64,000 bases of DNA from Mercenaria mercenaria (Eukaryota > Mollusca > Bivalvia > Venerida > Veneridae), in the NCBI RefSeq assembly GCF_021730395.1, contig NC_069363.1:21798001-21862000 (forward strand). The letters run 5' to 3'. This document shows positions 34,151-46,265 of this stretch, in pieces (the first letter of the stretch is position 1; every line of letters starts with the position of its first letter). The notes under the pieces are model-generated. The model did no database searches. It worked only from the letters and a program-made list of their open reading frames with translations, and was not told the DNA's origin. A program made the position numbers and the translations under genes.

Positions 34151-34628
34151 CTTCTTCTTCTTCTCGTACGCGACTACACTGTCAGACCAGTAGCCTCGAT
34201 GAAACTTGTGGTTTGCCGCAGATCCTCAATGCCTCCATACAGTTTCTGGTGGATTGAGGTATCTATCGGCCAAGTCGCAGCTCGCTCCTGGTCATGCCTT
34301 TTACATCAGTCTGTATTTCTTGTACATGTGAGAATTGAGCTTGTTGTGCCCTGAGCGGAGCCTGACCATCATCACTTGTTCAGACCGATCAAGGAGATGA
34401 AAAGCATCTTCCTCCATCCTTGGTCTCGTAAGTGCCTTGATGATGGCGACTTTCTCCTTGTAACTCACAGGTTCTGTTGGTTGTCCTAACTGAGCTCCTA
34501 GCTTAGCCAGTTTGTCTGCCTCTTCATTGCCTTCAAGTCCACAATGGGATGGAATCAACTGAAGTGCTACTTTGTAGGTTATACTCAGGCTCTGCATTCT
34601 CCTGGCTAGCTGCTGAGCTTTATTGTTG
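34151..34628 (-). mobile_element. 5'-truncated LINE with RNase H domain and 14-bp TSD
   Basis: GTCAAAATTACTTT occurs at 34,137-34,150 and again, identically, at 34,629-34,642, a perfect target-site duplication. The insert, read on the minus strand, encodes the end of an RNase H domain (IPSHCGLEGNEEADKLA) and the C-terminal region VMMVRLRSGHNKLNSHMYKK. After an internal gap comes the final LYGGIEDLRQTTSFI segment, and the insert ends in a GAA repeat. RNase H places it with I/Ingi/Nimb-like LINEs. The Cys-rich segment normally between these parts is missing, so the copy has an internal deletion as well as 5' truncation. An apparent upstream start codon lies in the flank. Confidence 0.85.
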
Positions 34629-34971
34629 GTCAAAATTACTTTAAAATTATCGGAAAAGTACGATATGGGAGATAACTGTATCATTATTCAGGGTAGATTT
34701 ATGGTTATTATCCCTTTTAATTCCTCTTATTGACATAAATTATACGAAATTACAATAAATTCCCTTCAATAGATTTAAAATCAATCGCTCGCTTATAAAT
34801 TAAATATTTGAAAAATTATGTACAACTTGAAAGGTAACTATTATCTTAATAAAAGGAGAGTCATGGGACTTCTGGCCCCACAGGTGTTTGATCCGTTCAG
34901 TGAAACATCTTCACTGCTTTCAGGGCTATTAAAGGAAACTCTATTTTTTACTGTCCGATAGCCACATGTTC
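34629..34971. other. Spacer, no gene seen
   Basis: It contains the right target duplication of the LINE and AT-rich sequence with no further signature. Confidence 0.4.
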
Positions 34972-35460
34972 AGTCAAAAAAGGGAATTAATTTGTCAAAA
35001 TAAACCACAGAATTTTGGAACCTCACTTGATGTGTTTATTTGAATTATGATACCTGATGAGTGTGAATTTCAATCCAATGCACGCATAGAAACTATTGAA
35101 GAAAACTACACTTTTGGGACATTTTCCAAGTTCAAAAAGGAATATAATTTTGTCAACATAAAAATCATAATGTTGGGACCTGGCATGTGAACTTGTCTTA
35201 TGTCCCTTACAAGCTGTTTTGGAGTTGGAATGCAATACACTCTTTGGATTCAGGTTTTCAAAGAAATCAATAATTTTGATACATTTTCTATTTAAAAAAG
35301 AGGAAATTAGTTTGCCAAATATCAAAGGCATAGATATGTAACTTGATGTTTAAACTTACATTATGATGGTATACGTTTCATCAATGTCTACGACATGGTT
35401 TTAGAGGAGATGTCGTTCGAAGAAAAGTGCGGACGGACGGTCGGACGACGGACGGTAGGT
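34972..35460. repeat. Degenerate 145-bp tandem units ending in GGAC run
   Basis: Three diverged units start near 34,975, 35,120 and 35,270. Each has a purine-rich AAAAAAGGGAATTAATTTG-type segment, a GGGACCTGGCATGTGAACTT-type segment and a TTTCAAT-type segment. The array ends in GCGGACGGACGGTCGGACG near 35,430. The 102-codon minus-strand frame across it is not a gene. Confidence 0.6.
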
Positions 35461-36140
35461 GATCTTACCCAAACACTTTTTTTTCGGAAATGAACGCCTT
35501 ACTGCGACTCCAAAGACTTTTGTCTTTGCTAAAGTTTAGACGAGGTCCGTGCGGGCGGTAGTTGGCAGGAAATCGTAGCATGCAACGCAGTTTTCCCGTA
35601 CTTGGACTCAGTGTTGTAGTTCATTCAGTTTTATTACAAGGCTGAACACCACTAAATCCGGCTGTTCTGTATTTCATATAAAATGCACTTACTTTATAAT
35701 GGGTTTTCGACATTTTCTAGCATATCAGATTTTCAGAGACTTATACTCCCATAAAGAACTATATCGCTACTTTAGAAAAGCAAAAAGAAAAGGGGGCGTT
35801 TTTTTTATATAAGAAAAATACAGTTCGTTACATACAACCCGCTGAATTTACTCCTTTTCGCTTCTTTCAATTTCTCTTTTCGAAACATTAAATTCTTACG
35901 ACGCCGTTTTTACCTAACATGCGATAGGAACATACCGATTTCAATAGAATGCAAAGTGATACATACTGAAACGCGGTAGAGTAAAAGTAAACATGTTGCT
36001 ATTGAGAAAAGGCATCAGGAAAGCAAAAAAGATTAGCATTATTTATATTTGGACTACTTGTGACCTGCGGAGGCTTACATTTGTTTTTGTTGTGATCGGC
36101 CTACAATAGAAGTCAACATAAGCTGGTGCTAAGGGGTATA
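35461..36140. other. Spacer left of the BEL element
   Basis: No gene seen. CCTGCGGAGG at about 36,064 is the exact inverse of CCTCCGCAGG at 36,651, the inner border of the adjoining LTR. Confidence 0.45.
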
Positions 36141-36145
36141 GCAAA

Positions 36146-36652
36146 TGTGGCCGAGAATTTTACATATTTGAAATTTAATTGCCCTTCATAAATCTGCCAC
36201 ATTTGAATTTTATTAGGATTCCAGCTTTTATGAATTAAAACCTAACAAAATTGAACTTTTACTACATTTAATCTGCAATAACCAATTGTTAAATAATCCA
36301 GATGAAATACATCAGAAATTCAAACAGAAGATCCTAAGTTAACTCAATTTAATGGCAAAACATAATACGTAGGTTAAATGGCGGGAAACCATGACAAGAG
36401 TTGGAGTATTTTCATAGAATACAAACTTCATGAAAAGCATGACTTTCATGATTATCACAAAAATCATGTGGCCAACATGAAAATCATGTAGTTAAATCTT
36501 TGCTCCAATTAATGTTATGACGGGAAATATTACAACAGTGGGAGCATAATAATGGAAAATAAATATAAAACATTTGCTCCAAAAGAGCAGCAATAAACAC
36601 TTTGCTCCCAATACAAAGTAAGACAATTTAGCGCACTCGCACTTTGCGAGAC
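36146..36652 (-). repeat. 3' LTR of the BEL/Pao element
   Basis: About 507 bp, beginning TGTGGC on the plus strand and matching 44,790-45,286 along its length. The outer end contains an internal foldback, TGTGGC.GA near the edge with TCTGCCACA some 50 bases in. Confidence 0.88.
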
Positions 36653-38002
36653 CTCCGCAGGACAAAAGTTACTTTTTTAATTGTTCAATCTACTCAAAAT
36701 AATCCTTCTCAACTGAACTGGACTGATCAATAATGTTTCCATTTTCATTATATATGCTATCCCTTTGGAATGTTAATACAAATATTTCAGTTTTCCTTCG
36801 ATTAGGCAACTTTTGAACGTTTTCTTCGTCATCACTAATCACTATGACATCGTTTTCTATCTCCTCATATTGATCATTTCCGTCATACCCGTCTTCGCCA
36901 AATATATCATCACACTCACGTCATTATCGACTTCACCGCTATCATTCTGACTATTATGCCCATTAACAGATAATGTCTCACCTTCTTCATTATTTTCCAT
37001 ATCTTGATCAGAATTTTCTCTACTTTCACAAACATTACTTTCAGAAACACTGCTTTCTTGATTTACTCCATCATTTTCATGACTTACACTGACATTTTCC
37101 CTTAACACATCAGAATCATAGTAATCCAACTCACTAATGTCATTAGCACTTTCATACGCATTACTGGTTTCAACTGCTTCTTCAATAACATCAAGCACAA
37201 TTTCATCACCTTGATAAACATCCAAATTCTCAATATCTTCATTTTGCGAACGTACATCCACATTTTCATTCTGACCATCGAATTCCAAATTACCACAATT
37301 TTGAATAATTTCACCATTTTCTTCATGACCATTCATAATTTCCACATTATCCACAACACTAAAACTACTATCCGAAACACCGCCCTCCTTTCACACTGAA
37401 TATCATCATCATTATCTTCTTTGTCAGTTATATCTTCCACTATAGGATTGTATCGCTCTCGTTCAGCATCACAAAGTAATTCCGTATCGAAATCCTGATT
37501 CAAATCATCATCAATCGGATCATTCCTGATATCTCCTCATAGGACGATATTTCAGAAGACGACTTATCAGTTAAGTTTGAATGTACACCAACTGTCCTTT
37601 CCAATGCGTCCAGCCTCGTAAATTTATGTACTTTTTCTAAGTGTTAATAAATTTTGCTTTGGAGGTAGGCTGAAGACCAATGCCTTGGAACTAAATGCTT
37701 CTCAGTCGTATGATGTTTCAAGTTACGTTTCTTGGTAAAACATTTTCCACATGTATCGCAATCATACATTTTTTTCGCTATCAGCGATTAACTGTAAGCA
37801 TGTAAACTCAATGACAACTGAGCTGCGAATGATAAATTGTATGTGCTGCTAGTTCTCACTTTCCACGTGCAATATTTGCAATGGTACCTGATTACTATAT
37901 AACTTTGCTCCCATTTAGAAAACACATAGCACGTAGTCCACGTGCATCACTAATCAATGCTCCAATTCAAAGTGATACTGGGTATTACTATTTAGAGTAT
38001 AA
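36653..38002 (-). other. Accessory segment of the BEL element
   Basis: Between integrase and the 3' LTR, where most BEL/Pao elements have little, minus-strand frames encode two unusual pieces. A 41-codon frame (37,769-37,644) has one C2H2 zinc finger, CDTCGKCF with the expected HH-x4-H spacing. Another frame (37,354-36,857, 165 codons) is very rich in Asp, Glu, Asn and Ser and has no recognised domain. Whether they belonged to one accessory protein, came from a captured host gene or arose by chance cannot be told here. The region is degraded like the rest. Confidence 0.5.
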
Positions 38003-38745
38003 AATAGAAAAAGTGGAAACTCCACAGGTCGCTCAACACAACAATAACGAAAATGTTGCAGGCTCGGTTTGATTAAGCCTGTTCATGGACGGTAGTTAAA
38101 ATGCGTGCTACCGTCCACGCCCTCTAACCCGGGTTGAGCAGAACTTAACATTTACACATGCTAAAAGTACAAAAAACAATTTAGAGACATCCGAAGATGT
38201 GTTCATACGGCGGTGCACATGGAACCTTCAATGCCTCACTAGCGTGTAATTCCATGAAAAGCGGCATATGGTCCCCAGTTAAAATAATGGGTTTGCCCTA
38301 AACGAGAAAACAATGAGCAGAACTAAACAAACTGGAATTTAGAAAGGGGATCTGAGGTTATGGTGCCTGCATATCACAGGAACTGCCAAAAGACAAAATT
38401 AAAAAGCAGGCACCATATCCAAGGGGTGATTAAACAATACCCAAAGCTATGAAAGCGGGAGTATTGGAACCACCCAGGCCGAAATGTTCATGCTGAGAAA
38501 CTAAACAGTACCAGAAACACGACATAAAAGTCGTGCTGAACGATCTGAGAAGATCGAAATATAACAGCCCTGATTGAATGTACGGGGAGACTTTTTACGG
38601 CCGCCACACGGCACAAACAACGCTGCTGTGATAATAAAATAGAAAAAGTGGAAACTCCACAGGTCGCTCAACACAACAAAAACGAAAAATGTTGCAGGCT
38701 CGGTTTGATTGAGCCTGTTAATGGACGGTAGTTAAATGCATGCTA
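38003..38745 (+). repeat. Composite element with two direct type I structured repeats
   Basis: Direct copies of the type I repeat lie at about 38,003-38,165 (all three stems) and 38,637-38,745 (stem 1 kept, distal part cut short). Both are preceded by ATAAAATAGAAAAAGTGG. The 470 bp between them is unlike anything else in the window and carries strong hairpins: TATGGTGCCTGC (38,359) with GCAGGCACCATA (38,406), CACGAC (38,518) with GTCGTG (38,530), and CGATCT (38,541) with AGATCG (38,551). No open frame of note. It lies within the BEL accessory region. Confidence 0.6.
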
Positions 38746-38882
38746 AAAGTCACACTTTTGAAATGCTTAAACCTGTATTATTTAACACGTCATTTTATTT
38801 TCAAATATATATGCTTGCGTATTTACACAGTCATCATTTTCGCATAGTTGCGACCATCCCACGAAGAAGTCATGTAGTGAAA

Positions 38883-41800
38883 TTATATGATACTTTGCAA
38901 AATGTTCATTGCTTTTTCTGCTGCTTTTCTTTTAGGTCTTGATGCGGAAATTTCACATTCTTTCACCATGGACTGCTTACTCTTTTTTATCAATGATTCG
39001 CTGACTATTGAACCTGAAATTTCTATTGGAAACAGCAAATTTAATGGTCTTCTTAGAATTTGACCACTTGATGTCTCCAACTGAGCAGAACGGATTTTTC
39101 CGTCCTTGCTTACTCTTAAGTCTGTTAATTTTCCAAATTTCCAATGTCCTCGCGGAACATTATCATTTACTATCACTATATCTCCGACACTCGGCGATTC
39201 ATGTGATTGAATTCTTGAAAAATTTCCTTTTGTATTGTGACCTTTCCCGTAGGCTTGGCAAATATTCATCTCGCCATAGTATCCAAAATCTGTTTAAGAG
39301 TTGTTCCCCTTTCTTCCATATTTGCAATAATCGTTCAGCTGAACTTACGTATGGTTTGAACTCTGGGTCGTCACTGACACATTCATGTTCTAGTATCCCA
39401 GTTTTTGGATTTAAACAAATAAAATGGCTTGGTGTGATAGCAATTGATGAATTTATATCTTCTCCAACACATACTATGGGTCTTGAGTTAACAACAGCTT
39501 CAACTTCTTTTAAAAGTGTGTACATCTGATCTGGCATTAACAGTTTTCTACCAATTGACTTTCGTAATGCTCTCTTTACAATCCCAACAAGCCTTTCGTA
39601 AAATCCGCCCATCCAAGGAGCTAACTCTATTATAAAAGTCCATTTCATACCTTCATTTGAAGCATAACTCTTGTCATCTTGTAATAAGTTTGTCCATACC
39701 AATTTGATGGTTTCACTAGATAGTCTGAATTGAGTGGCATTATCACTAACAATTTCCTTTGGGGTACCCCTTGTTGCAATAATTTTTTTCAGGCATAGAA
39801 GAAAAGTACTAGCTGACATGTCCCGTACTATTTCTAAATGCACAGCACGTGTTACAAGACAGGTAAATAGACATACCCATACCTTTTTGGATTCCTTGTT
39901 TTCTTTTATATACAGTGGTCCCAAATAATCTAATCCTACATAGGAGAATGGTGTAGACTCTGACACACGTTCCTTTGGTAATGGGGCCATTTGAGATAAT
40001 TTGTATGGACCTCCTTCCATCCGTTTACAAACTGTGCTCAGTTTCAGTATAGTGCGAATAGTTGCTCTACCACGTGGAATCCAGAATCTATGCCTAATTT
40101 CACTCAATGTTTGCGATACACCACAGTGATGCATTATTTTATGCACATTTTTAACTAACAAATGCGTAAACCTTTCTTTTCTTGGAAGTAACATGGGATA
40201 CCTCGTTGCTTCACTCAAATTAGCACATTCTAGTCTTCCCCGACACCTTAACATGCCACACTCATCAATAAATATATCCAATTGTCCAGCCAGGCTGTTT
40301 GGACTGTTCAATGCTATGGAATTGTACACTTCTTCGAAATGTTTCCTTTGAACATGTTTTATCCACAAATTTTCTGCTTCTTCTAAGGCATCGCTAGTGG
40401 GAGTATTTCTGTCGTACTTTCGTCCTTTTAATTTTCTAACAAATCTAAGACACCATGCTGTGACTCTTATTAATTTTGCTGCAGAAGAGAACCAGCTTGT
40501 ATCTAATCCAAATGGTGTATTCTCTGTATTCGTACAAGTTACAAGTCGCCTTTTGAGCTTTCTGAGATCTGCAGTCTGCCATCACCATTGTTAATCACAC
40601 TGTCACCAACTTCTTGTTTCTTAACAACAGATGTCTGTTTGTCGGTCAGAGAGTTCACTTTGAACTCTTCTGTGTTCGTCATCAATTCCATTCCTTCACA
40701 TTTACTTTCCTTCTCTGTTCTATGCACAAATTTGAACTGTGGCCATTCATGAGTCGGACTACACAACCACTCTGGTCCATGCCACCATGTTTGATCTTCA
40801 GACAATATTTGTAATGTGCAACCCCGACTAGCTATATCTGCAGAATTGTCTTTAATGTACACATTTCGAAAATCGATGTTGTTATGACTTCGTATTTCCT
40901 TAACACGGTTATTTACAAACACCGGTAATTGCTTCTCTGACGATATCCACTGGAGCACACACTGTGAGTCTGTCATCAAAACCACGTGATCTAAAGGAAG
41001 CTTAATTTGCTCTTCTACAAACTTCATAATCCTTACTCCTACAAGAACTGCCATCAGTTCGTCTTGGTATTGTCATTCCTTTGACGGGCGCTAGTCGAAT
41101 TTTTGAAAACATCAAATCTGACTTACTTGCAACTCCCTTTGTTTGTATAAGATAAACTGAAGCTGCATATGCTTTATTTGATGCATCCGTGAAGCACACT
41201 AGCGAATATTTAAGATCTTTTGCGTCGCCTGGACTATGTACATTCCTGGATACTTTCACACTTTAAATTTGCTCCAAGTCACCTTTGATTTCCTTCCATT
41301 CTTTAATTTCTTTTGAATCTTCTGGATCTAACATATCATCCAAATTTTGCTTTTTATTCCACATTCGTTGAAGAAGAACTTTTCCCCGCATAGTAACAGG
41401 TGAAAATAATCCCAAAGGATCGATCACAGAAGCAACTTGTTTCATAACATTTCTTTTTTGTCATTTTAAGATCCTTTTTAAGAATGATGACGTCGTTTAA
41501 AGCAAGCGTGTCATTCTTGCTGTCCACAAATGACCCAGAACCTTTGTAGTATCACCGACTGACCTATCGTCATTTGGTTTAGCTGATCTGACATCATCAC
41601 TATTAGTCATCCATTCACGAAGGTTCATTTTTCCTTCGTTGAATATGCACTTAGCGGATTTGTACATGTCGACTGCTTCATTCACAGAATCTACCCCAGT
41701 TATAACATTATCCATGTAGATGTTCTCCATCAGCTGTTTTGCCCATTTCGTTTTATATATGTCTAAATGACATTCAACACCCAGGAGAAAAGGACTAGAA

Positions 41801-44510
41801 ACTACACCGAACGGAACACGACAAAATCGATATTCTTGGATGTGCGTCTCGTCCACAATAGGTGTTTCACAATCCTTTAGCCACAGAAACCGAGTGACAT
41901 CTCTTTGAGATGGCTGCGATCCTGTTTGTAGAAATGCCTTTTCCTTATCAGAGACCATCCCTATTTTGTGTAATCGAAATCTCATAAGTATGCCACATAG
42001 GTTATGAAGCAAAACAGGGCCACTTTTTAAACACTCATTCAAGCTTTTGTGTTCTTTTCTTGTTTTCGCTGATGCGTTATATACAATTTTTAATTTTGTT
42101 GTTGCTTTCGCTGGAGTTATAACCACATGATGAGGTAAGTAATGTTTAAAACCATCATTTTGTGTACGTTCGACCTTTTCAATCATTCCATTTCTCAACT
42201 GATCTTGAAATATGGCATCATACCTTTTCATTAGTTCTGGATGCTTTTCAAGTTTATTTACAAGTGACTTTAGCCTTCCTTTCGCCAAACCACGATTTTC
42301 TGGAAGGTCTGGTAATTCTTCTCTCCATGGCCAGTTGACTTGGTACCTGGTACCTGCCATTTTCACATTTAAGGGTTTCTCTAAAATTTTCCATTGCGCT
42401 TTCATCCTCAGACTGATCGATTTTACCTGTAATTCCAATTGCCTCAATATTCCAGAAATCTTCCAGATTTGGTTCTGTAGGTAGAACATCATCAACGTTC
42501 GTAAACAAATTCAGTTCAGTGACACTATTTGCGTACGTTAAGATCAACATGTTAATTTCCCTTGATTTGACATCTGTTTCATAAGTATTTGTTCTACCAG
42601 ACAAAATCTAGCCTAAATTTGAAGACAATAAATACAGGCCCGGTTCCACCTCTATTTTGTCACACCGAATGATGTCTAAGTAACAGTCATTTCCGACTAA
42701 CAGATCCAGTGATATTGTTTCACTTTCCTTTGGGATTTTATCCGCTAGACACAAGTTTCGTGTAAGTTCTTTGAACTTCATACGTGACTGAAGTTTCACT
42801 GGCTTGCGGGTTATTGTTCCAGTTAATCTGGCACAATATTTGTTGTCACAATCATGTACTGTCCGTTCTGCAACTTTATACTTACTTTTGCTTATATGTT
42901 CTATGAGAGCCTGAATCCAGAAGTAATCGAATTTTTTACAGTTTTAGCCAATAGGTACTTTGACATTAGTCTTTGCAGTTTGCATCAGCACTGTTTCATC
43001 GTAAGAAAGAAGTCCTATTTCCTCTGGCACTTTTTCCATATCTGCGTACCTGGATACTCTTAATTCCCCAGAAAGGTGAACGCTTTCTATCGGATTATCC
43101 CTTTTGAATTTCTTTTCACACAAGCTCCTATGGTGAACATTCATGACACCACAATAAACACAAGGTTTAGAAGATTTACATTCACTTGATAAATGTCTTT
43201 CTTTGAAACACCTGCAACAGCCTCCTCTAATCCGCTTTTTGCGATCTTCAGTAGATGTATATTTCGGACATTCGTCACTCCAGTGTGGTTTTCCGCAATA
43301 TCTGCACTTTGCCGATGCCTTTTGCTTTTTCATGACCCTTTGTTGCTCACTAGCGATTAATGCTCCCGACGAAGCTCCTTGGCTTACAGGTTTTATGTAA
43401 TTTTTAAGACCATAAGTAAGCTTCGAGATTTGATAGTTTGCACCTTTGCTGATTGTCCTTTGCCCCATTGTATCAGTTTTTTTCAGCCTTTTCTTTCGCC
43501 ACGATATATTGACGTAACAGATCACGAAGCCTACATACGGACCACTTGCTACCAGCTCCCTTCATAATTTCAAGCTGAAGAAGAACATCGGAGGGTAATT
43601 TCCTTCTTATCATTGAAACAAACACCTCTTGATTTGTATCTTGTTTCAGATCTTCAAGACTTCGAAGACGTTTCTCACTTTTGTCAAGGAAGTGCCTTAA
43701 GCTCTCCGTTGAATTTCTTGCAGGGACAATATCTAACAATGTTTTATAATGCAGATCAATTACTTCTGGGCTGTCACCAAACCTTTCCTGCAATGTACGG
43801 ATAGCTATTTCATAATTTTCATTTGACAATGACAGACCGGCGATAGCGATCCTTGCTTCACCCGTAAGCTTACTTTTAAGGCAGTTGAATGTATCAATTC
43901 CGGAAAGACCTTCCTTCTTGTGTACAGCACTCTCAAAGGAGTCCCAAAATTCTATCCAGTATAATTTGTTTCCATTGAATGATGGTATATCTAGTTTCGG
44001 TAATTTCACTGCCGACATCTTAGTGTCCACCTTGCTCTGTTTATCAAGTATTTCCTGATGCAATTTCATCTGAAATTCAAACATCTTATGCATTTCTTCA
44101 CTATCTGCAGTCTTTGCACTTATATTTTCTTCTTTAAGCCTTTTATTTTCCTCCTCTTCGATCTCCTTAAATCGACCCTCAAATACTTGAAGCTTGTAAT
44201 ACACCATCAAAGCTTTTTCCGATAATGTTGAATCTTTTTCAATGATTGATGCGGTGTGTCTCATCTGTATCCCCAATTGCCATTGCTAATTTCTCAGACT
44301 GGTTCCCAAGCTTTTCAAAATATGAATTAATTTTCAGTTGGGTTTCTCCTACCTGCTTCCGTATAGCTATGCCTTCGTAGACTGGTAAATCCATTACATC
44401 CGTATGCAGTAAATCCAGTCCGCTTTGTATTTCCTTCTCCAATGCATTGTATAATCTCGTGCGTACTCCTTTAAGGTACTGCAAATTACTCGCCATGATG
44501 ATTTATTTAA
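38883..44510 (-). pseudogene. gag-pol coding region of the BEL/Pao fossil
   Basis: Recognisable parts on the minus strand: gag with the BEL-type N-terminus and DUF1759-like domain, about 44,500-43,470; Cys-rich zinc knuckles, about 43,350-43,100 (CRYCGKPHWSDEC and CRCFKERHLSSEC patterns); protease-like region, about 43,060-42,600; reverse transcriptase, about 42,500-41,500 (KIVYNASAK and FRVPFGVVSSPF motifs); RNase H-like region, about 41,260-40,540; integrase with H2C2-type zinc domain and DDE core, about 40,370-39,200 (VGLDYLGPLY motif); and a DUF5641-like C-terminus, about 39,270-38,880. A TGGCGCCGGAAACC-like primer site lies just inside the 5' LTR, 44,762-44,786. It is broken about ten times and treated as a fossil. 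Confidence 0.9.
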
Positions 44511-44789
44511 TACACTTCAGCACTTATCGCCTTTAAATATTTCCCTTCCATCAAACTCCTATTTCGAACACATCAACTTTGAACACAACTTTTAGATCCT
44601 TTCACACACTGGCACTTCCGTGAATATCCCTTTGGCACCATAATCCAAACTGAAACACACGGCACAACGAAAAACTATCAGCTACTAATATATCCAAATT
44701 TATTTTGATTACACAACCTTGAAACACTTTTAACACTTTTAATCCATATTTTTCTATTGTCATGGTTCCCGGTTTCCGGCGCCATAAAA

Positions 44790-45286
44790 TGTGGCAGAGA
44801 ATTTTACATATTTGAAATTTAATTGCCCTTAATAAATCTGCCACATTTGAATTTTAATAGAGTTCCAGCTTTTGTGAATTAAACCCCAACAAAATTGAAT
44901 TATTACTACATTTAATCTGCAATAACCAATTGTTAAATAATCCAGATGAAATACATCAGAAATTTAAACAGAAGATCCTAAATAACTCACTTTAATGGCA
45001 AAACTTATTGCTTTTATAATACGAAGGTTTAAATGGCGGGAAACCATGACAATAGTTGGGAGTATTTTCATAAAATACAAACTTCTAAAAAAGCACGAAT
45101 TACATGATCATCACAAAAATTATGTGGCCAGCATGAAAATTATGGAAATCATGTAGTTAAATCTTTGCTCCAATTAATGTTATGGCGGGAAATATTACAA
45201 CAGTGGGAGCATAATAATGGAAAATAAATATACATTTTGCTCCCAATACAAAGTAAGACAATTTAGTGTACTCGCACTTTGCGACA
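44790..45286 (-). repeat. 5' LTR of the BEL/Pao element
   Basis: About 497 bp, TG...CA on the plus strand, matching the 3' LTR. GCAAA follows immediately as target duplication. Confidence 0.88.
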
Positions 45287-45904
45287 GCAAATTCCGTTAC
45301 AGACTCGATCAAACTGAATCTATATTTTGCTTGGTTTCGTTCGGTGCATTATATTAAACAGCGTTACACTAACTACTTTTTTTTATTTTCTTTTTATGGA
45401 TTGTTCAGTATTTGTTTTATTCGATGAATATTCGTCCATTGCACAGAACAAGGTTAAATAACCTAAAAGTATTTATTTGAATTGTCCCATTGTATCCTAT
45501 ACGTAAGGTAACCTGAGACATTTTAAGGACCTTTTTGAAATTATGGAATACATTTTACCAATGGAGATACATCATTAAAATGAATCCTGAAACAGTAGCC
45601 TCGAATGGCCTAAACTGCGAATGGGAGTACCGGTGTATGCAGGGAAATGTAACCGTGTCTCTCCAACTATCAAAATGTGCTGAGTTTCTGATACTTATCA
45701 GATTATACACACATTTCTACCTTTGATGATAAAAAGTCAACAAGATATGACATAAACCGCATGGTGTTGCTATTCCCCTATTGTCTACTTTCAAGTTTAC
45801 GTTGCTTTTGAAAATAATACTTATACAACCACATGTACAGTACTGTCGCCTAGGGTTTCACAAGTAGAGTTCATATCAATGTTTATTCCGTATAAGGATG
45901 TTAC
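45287..45904. other. Spacer right of the BEL element
   Basis: No gene seen. CAGACTCGATCAAACTGAAT at 45,300 resembles, in reverse orientation, the stem-1 hairpin of the structured repeat, with one stem mismatch. Confidence 0.4.
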
Positions 45905-46265
45905 ACTAATTGAAATGATATTCATCTTCGACATCTATTACTAGTTTCTTTTGACAAGATACAAATATATTACGTCTGTATATCACATCTCAGCGGAGTG
46001 ATTTCAATTTGTTTCCCCGACGTTACTGACAAATTAGCATGCTTCATCCGCGATTTATATAGAAGCAATAAGCATGGGTATCTCTAAGTCAGACTTATAC
46101 ATAATGAATAAATTGTAATTGAATATTTCACGGCGGTTCCGTATGTCATCTGGGACATTTTATCTTTCGGTGTATGAGATATGTTCCTTTAAATCAGAGG
46201 GAAAGATCGGAACTGGCTGCACAAGATTAATGGGATATCCAGACAATTATCGGTAACTTCACGAC
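45905..46265 (-). repeat. Inverted, diverged third copy of part of the duplicated unit
   Basis: The reverse complement follows 7,290-7,640 of copy A and the matching part of copy B. Examples are AATTGTAATTGAATATTTCA, ATTTATAT.GAAGCAATAAGC and GATATCCAGACA in the same order. It is more diverged than A is from B. This shows that this part of the unit also behaves as a dispersed repeat. Confidence 0.75.

Larger units (their letters stand above)
36146..45286 (-). mobile_element. BEL/Pao LTR retrotransposon, degraded fossil
   Basis: A 9.1-kb element read on the minus strand, bounded by two LTRs and by the 5-bp direct repeat GCAAA (36,141-36,145 and 45,287-45,291), the duplication size typical of BEL/Pao. 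Parts in order are 5' LTR, gag, protease region, reverse transcriptase, RNase H, integrase, an accessory segment and 3' LTR. The LTRs differ by roughly one base in fifteen by eye, plus small indels, suggesting a moderately old insertion. The coding region is interrupted about ten times, so the element is not functional. A foreign structured repeat pair has been inserted between integrase and the 3' LTR. Confidence 0.92.

Noticed and set aside
35023-35331. 102-residue minus-strand frame
   Set aside because: It lies in degenerate 145-bp tandem units and shows no domain.
38535-38560. CTGAACGATCTGAGAAGATC followed by GAAA, hammerhead-like
   Set aside because: The conserved GA of the core is displaced by an extra base and no stem I/III pairing surrounds it. 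Kept only as hairpins of the composite element.
39008-39529. 173-residue plus-strand frame
   Set aside because: It is the antisense shadow of the BEL integrase region, as are the other plus-strand frames from 38,736 to 43,804.
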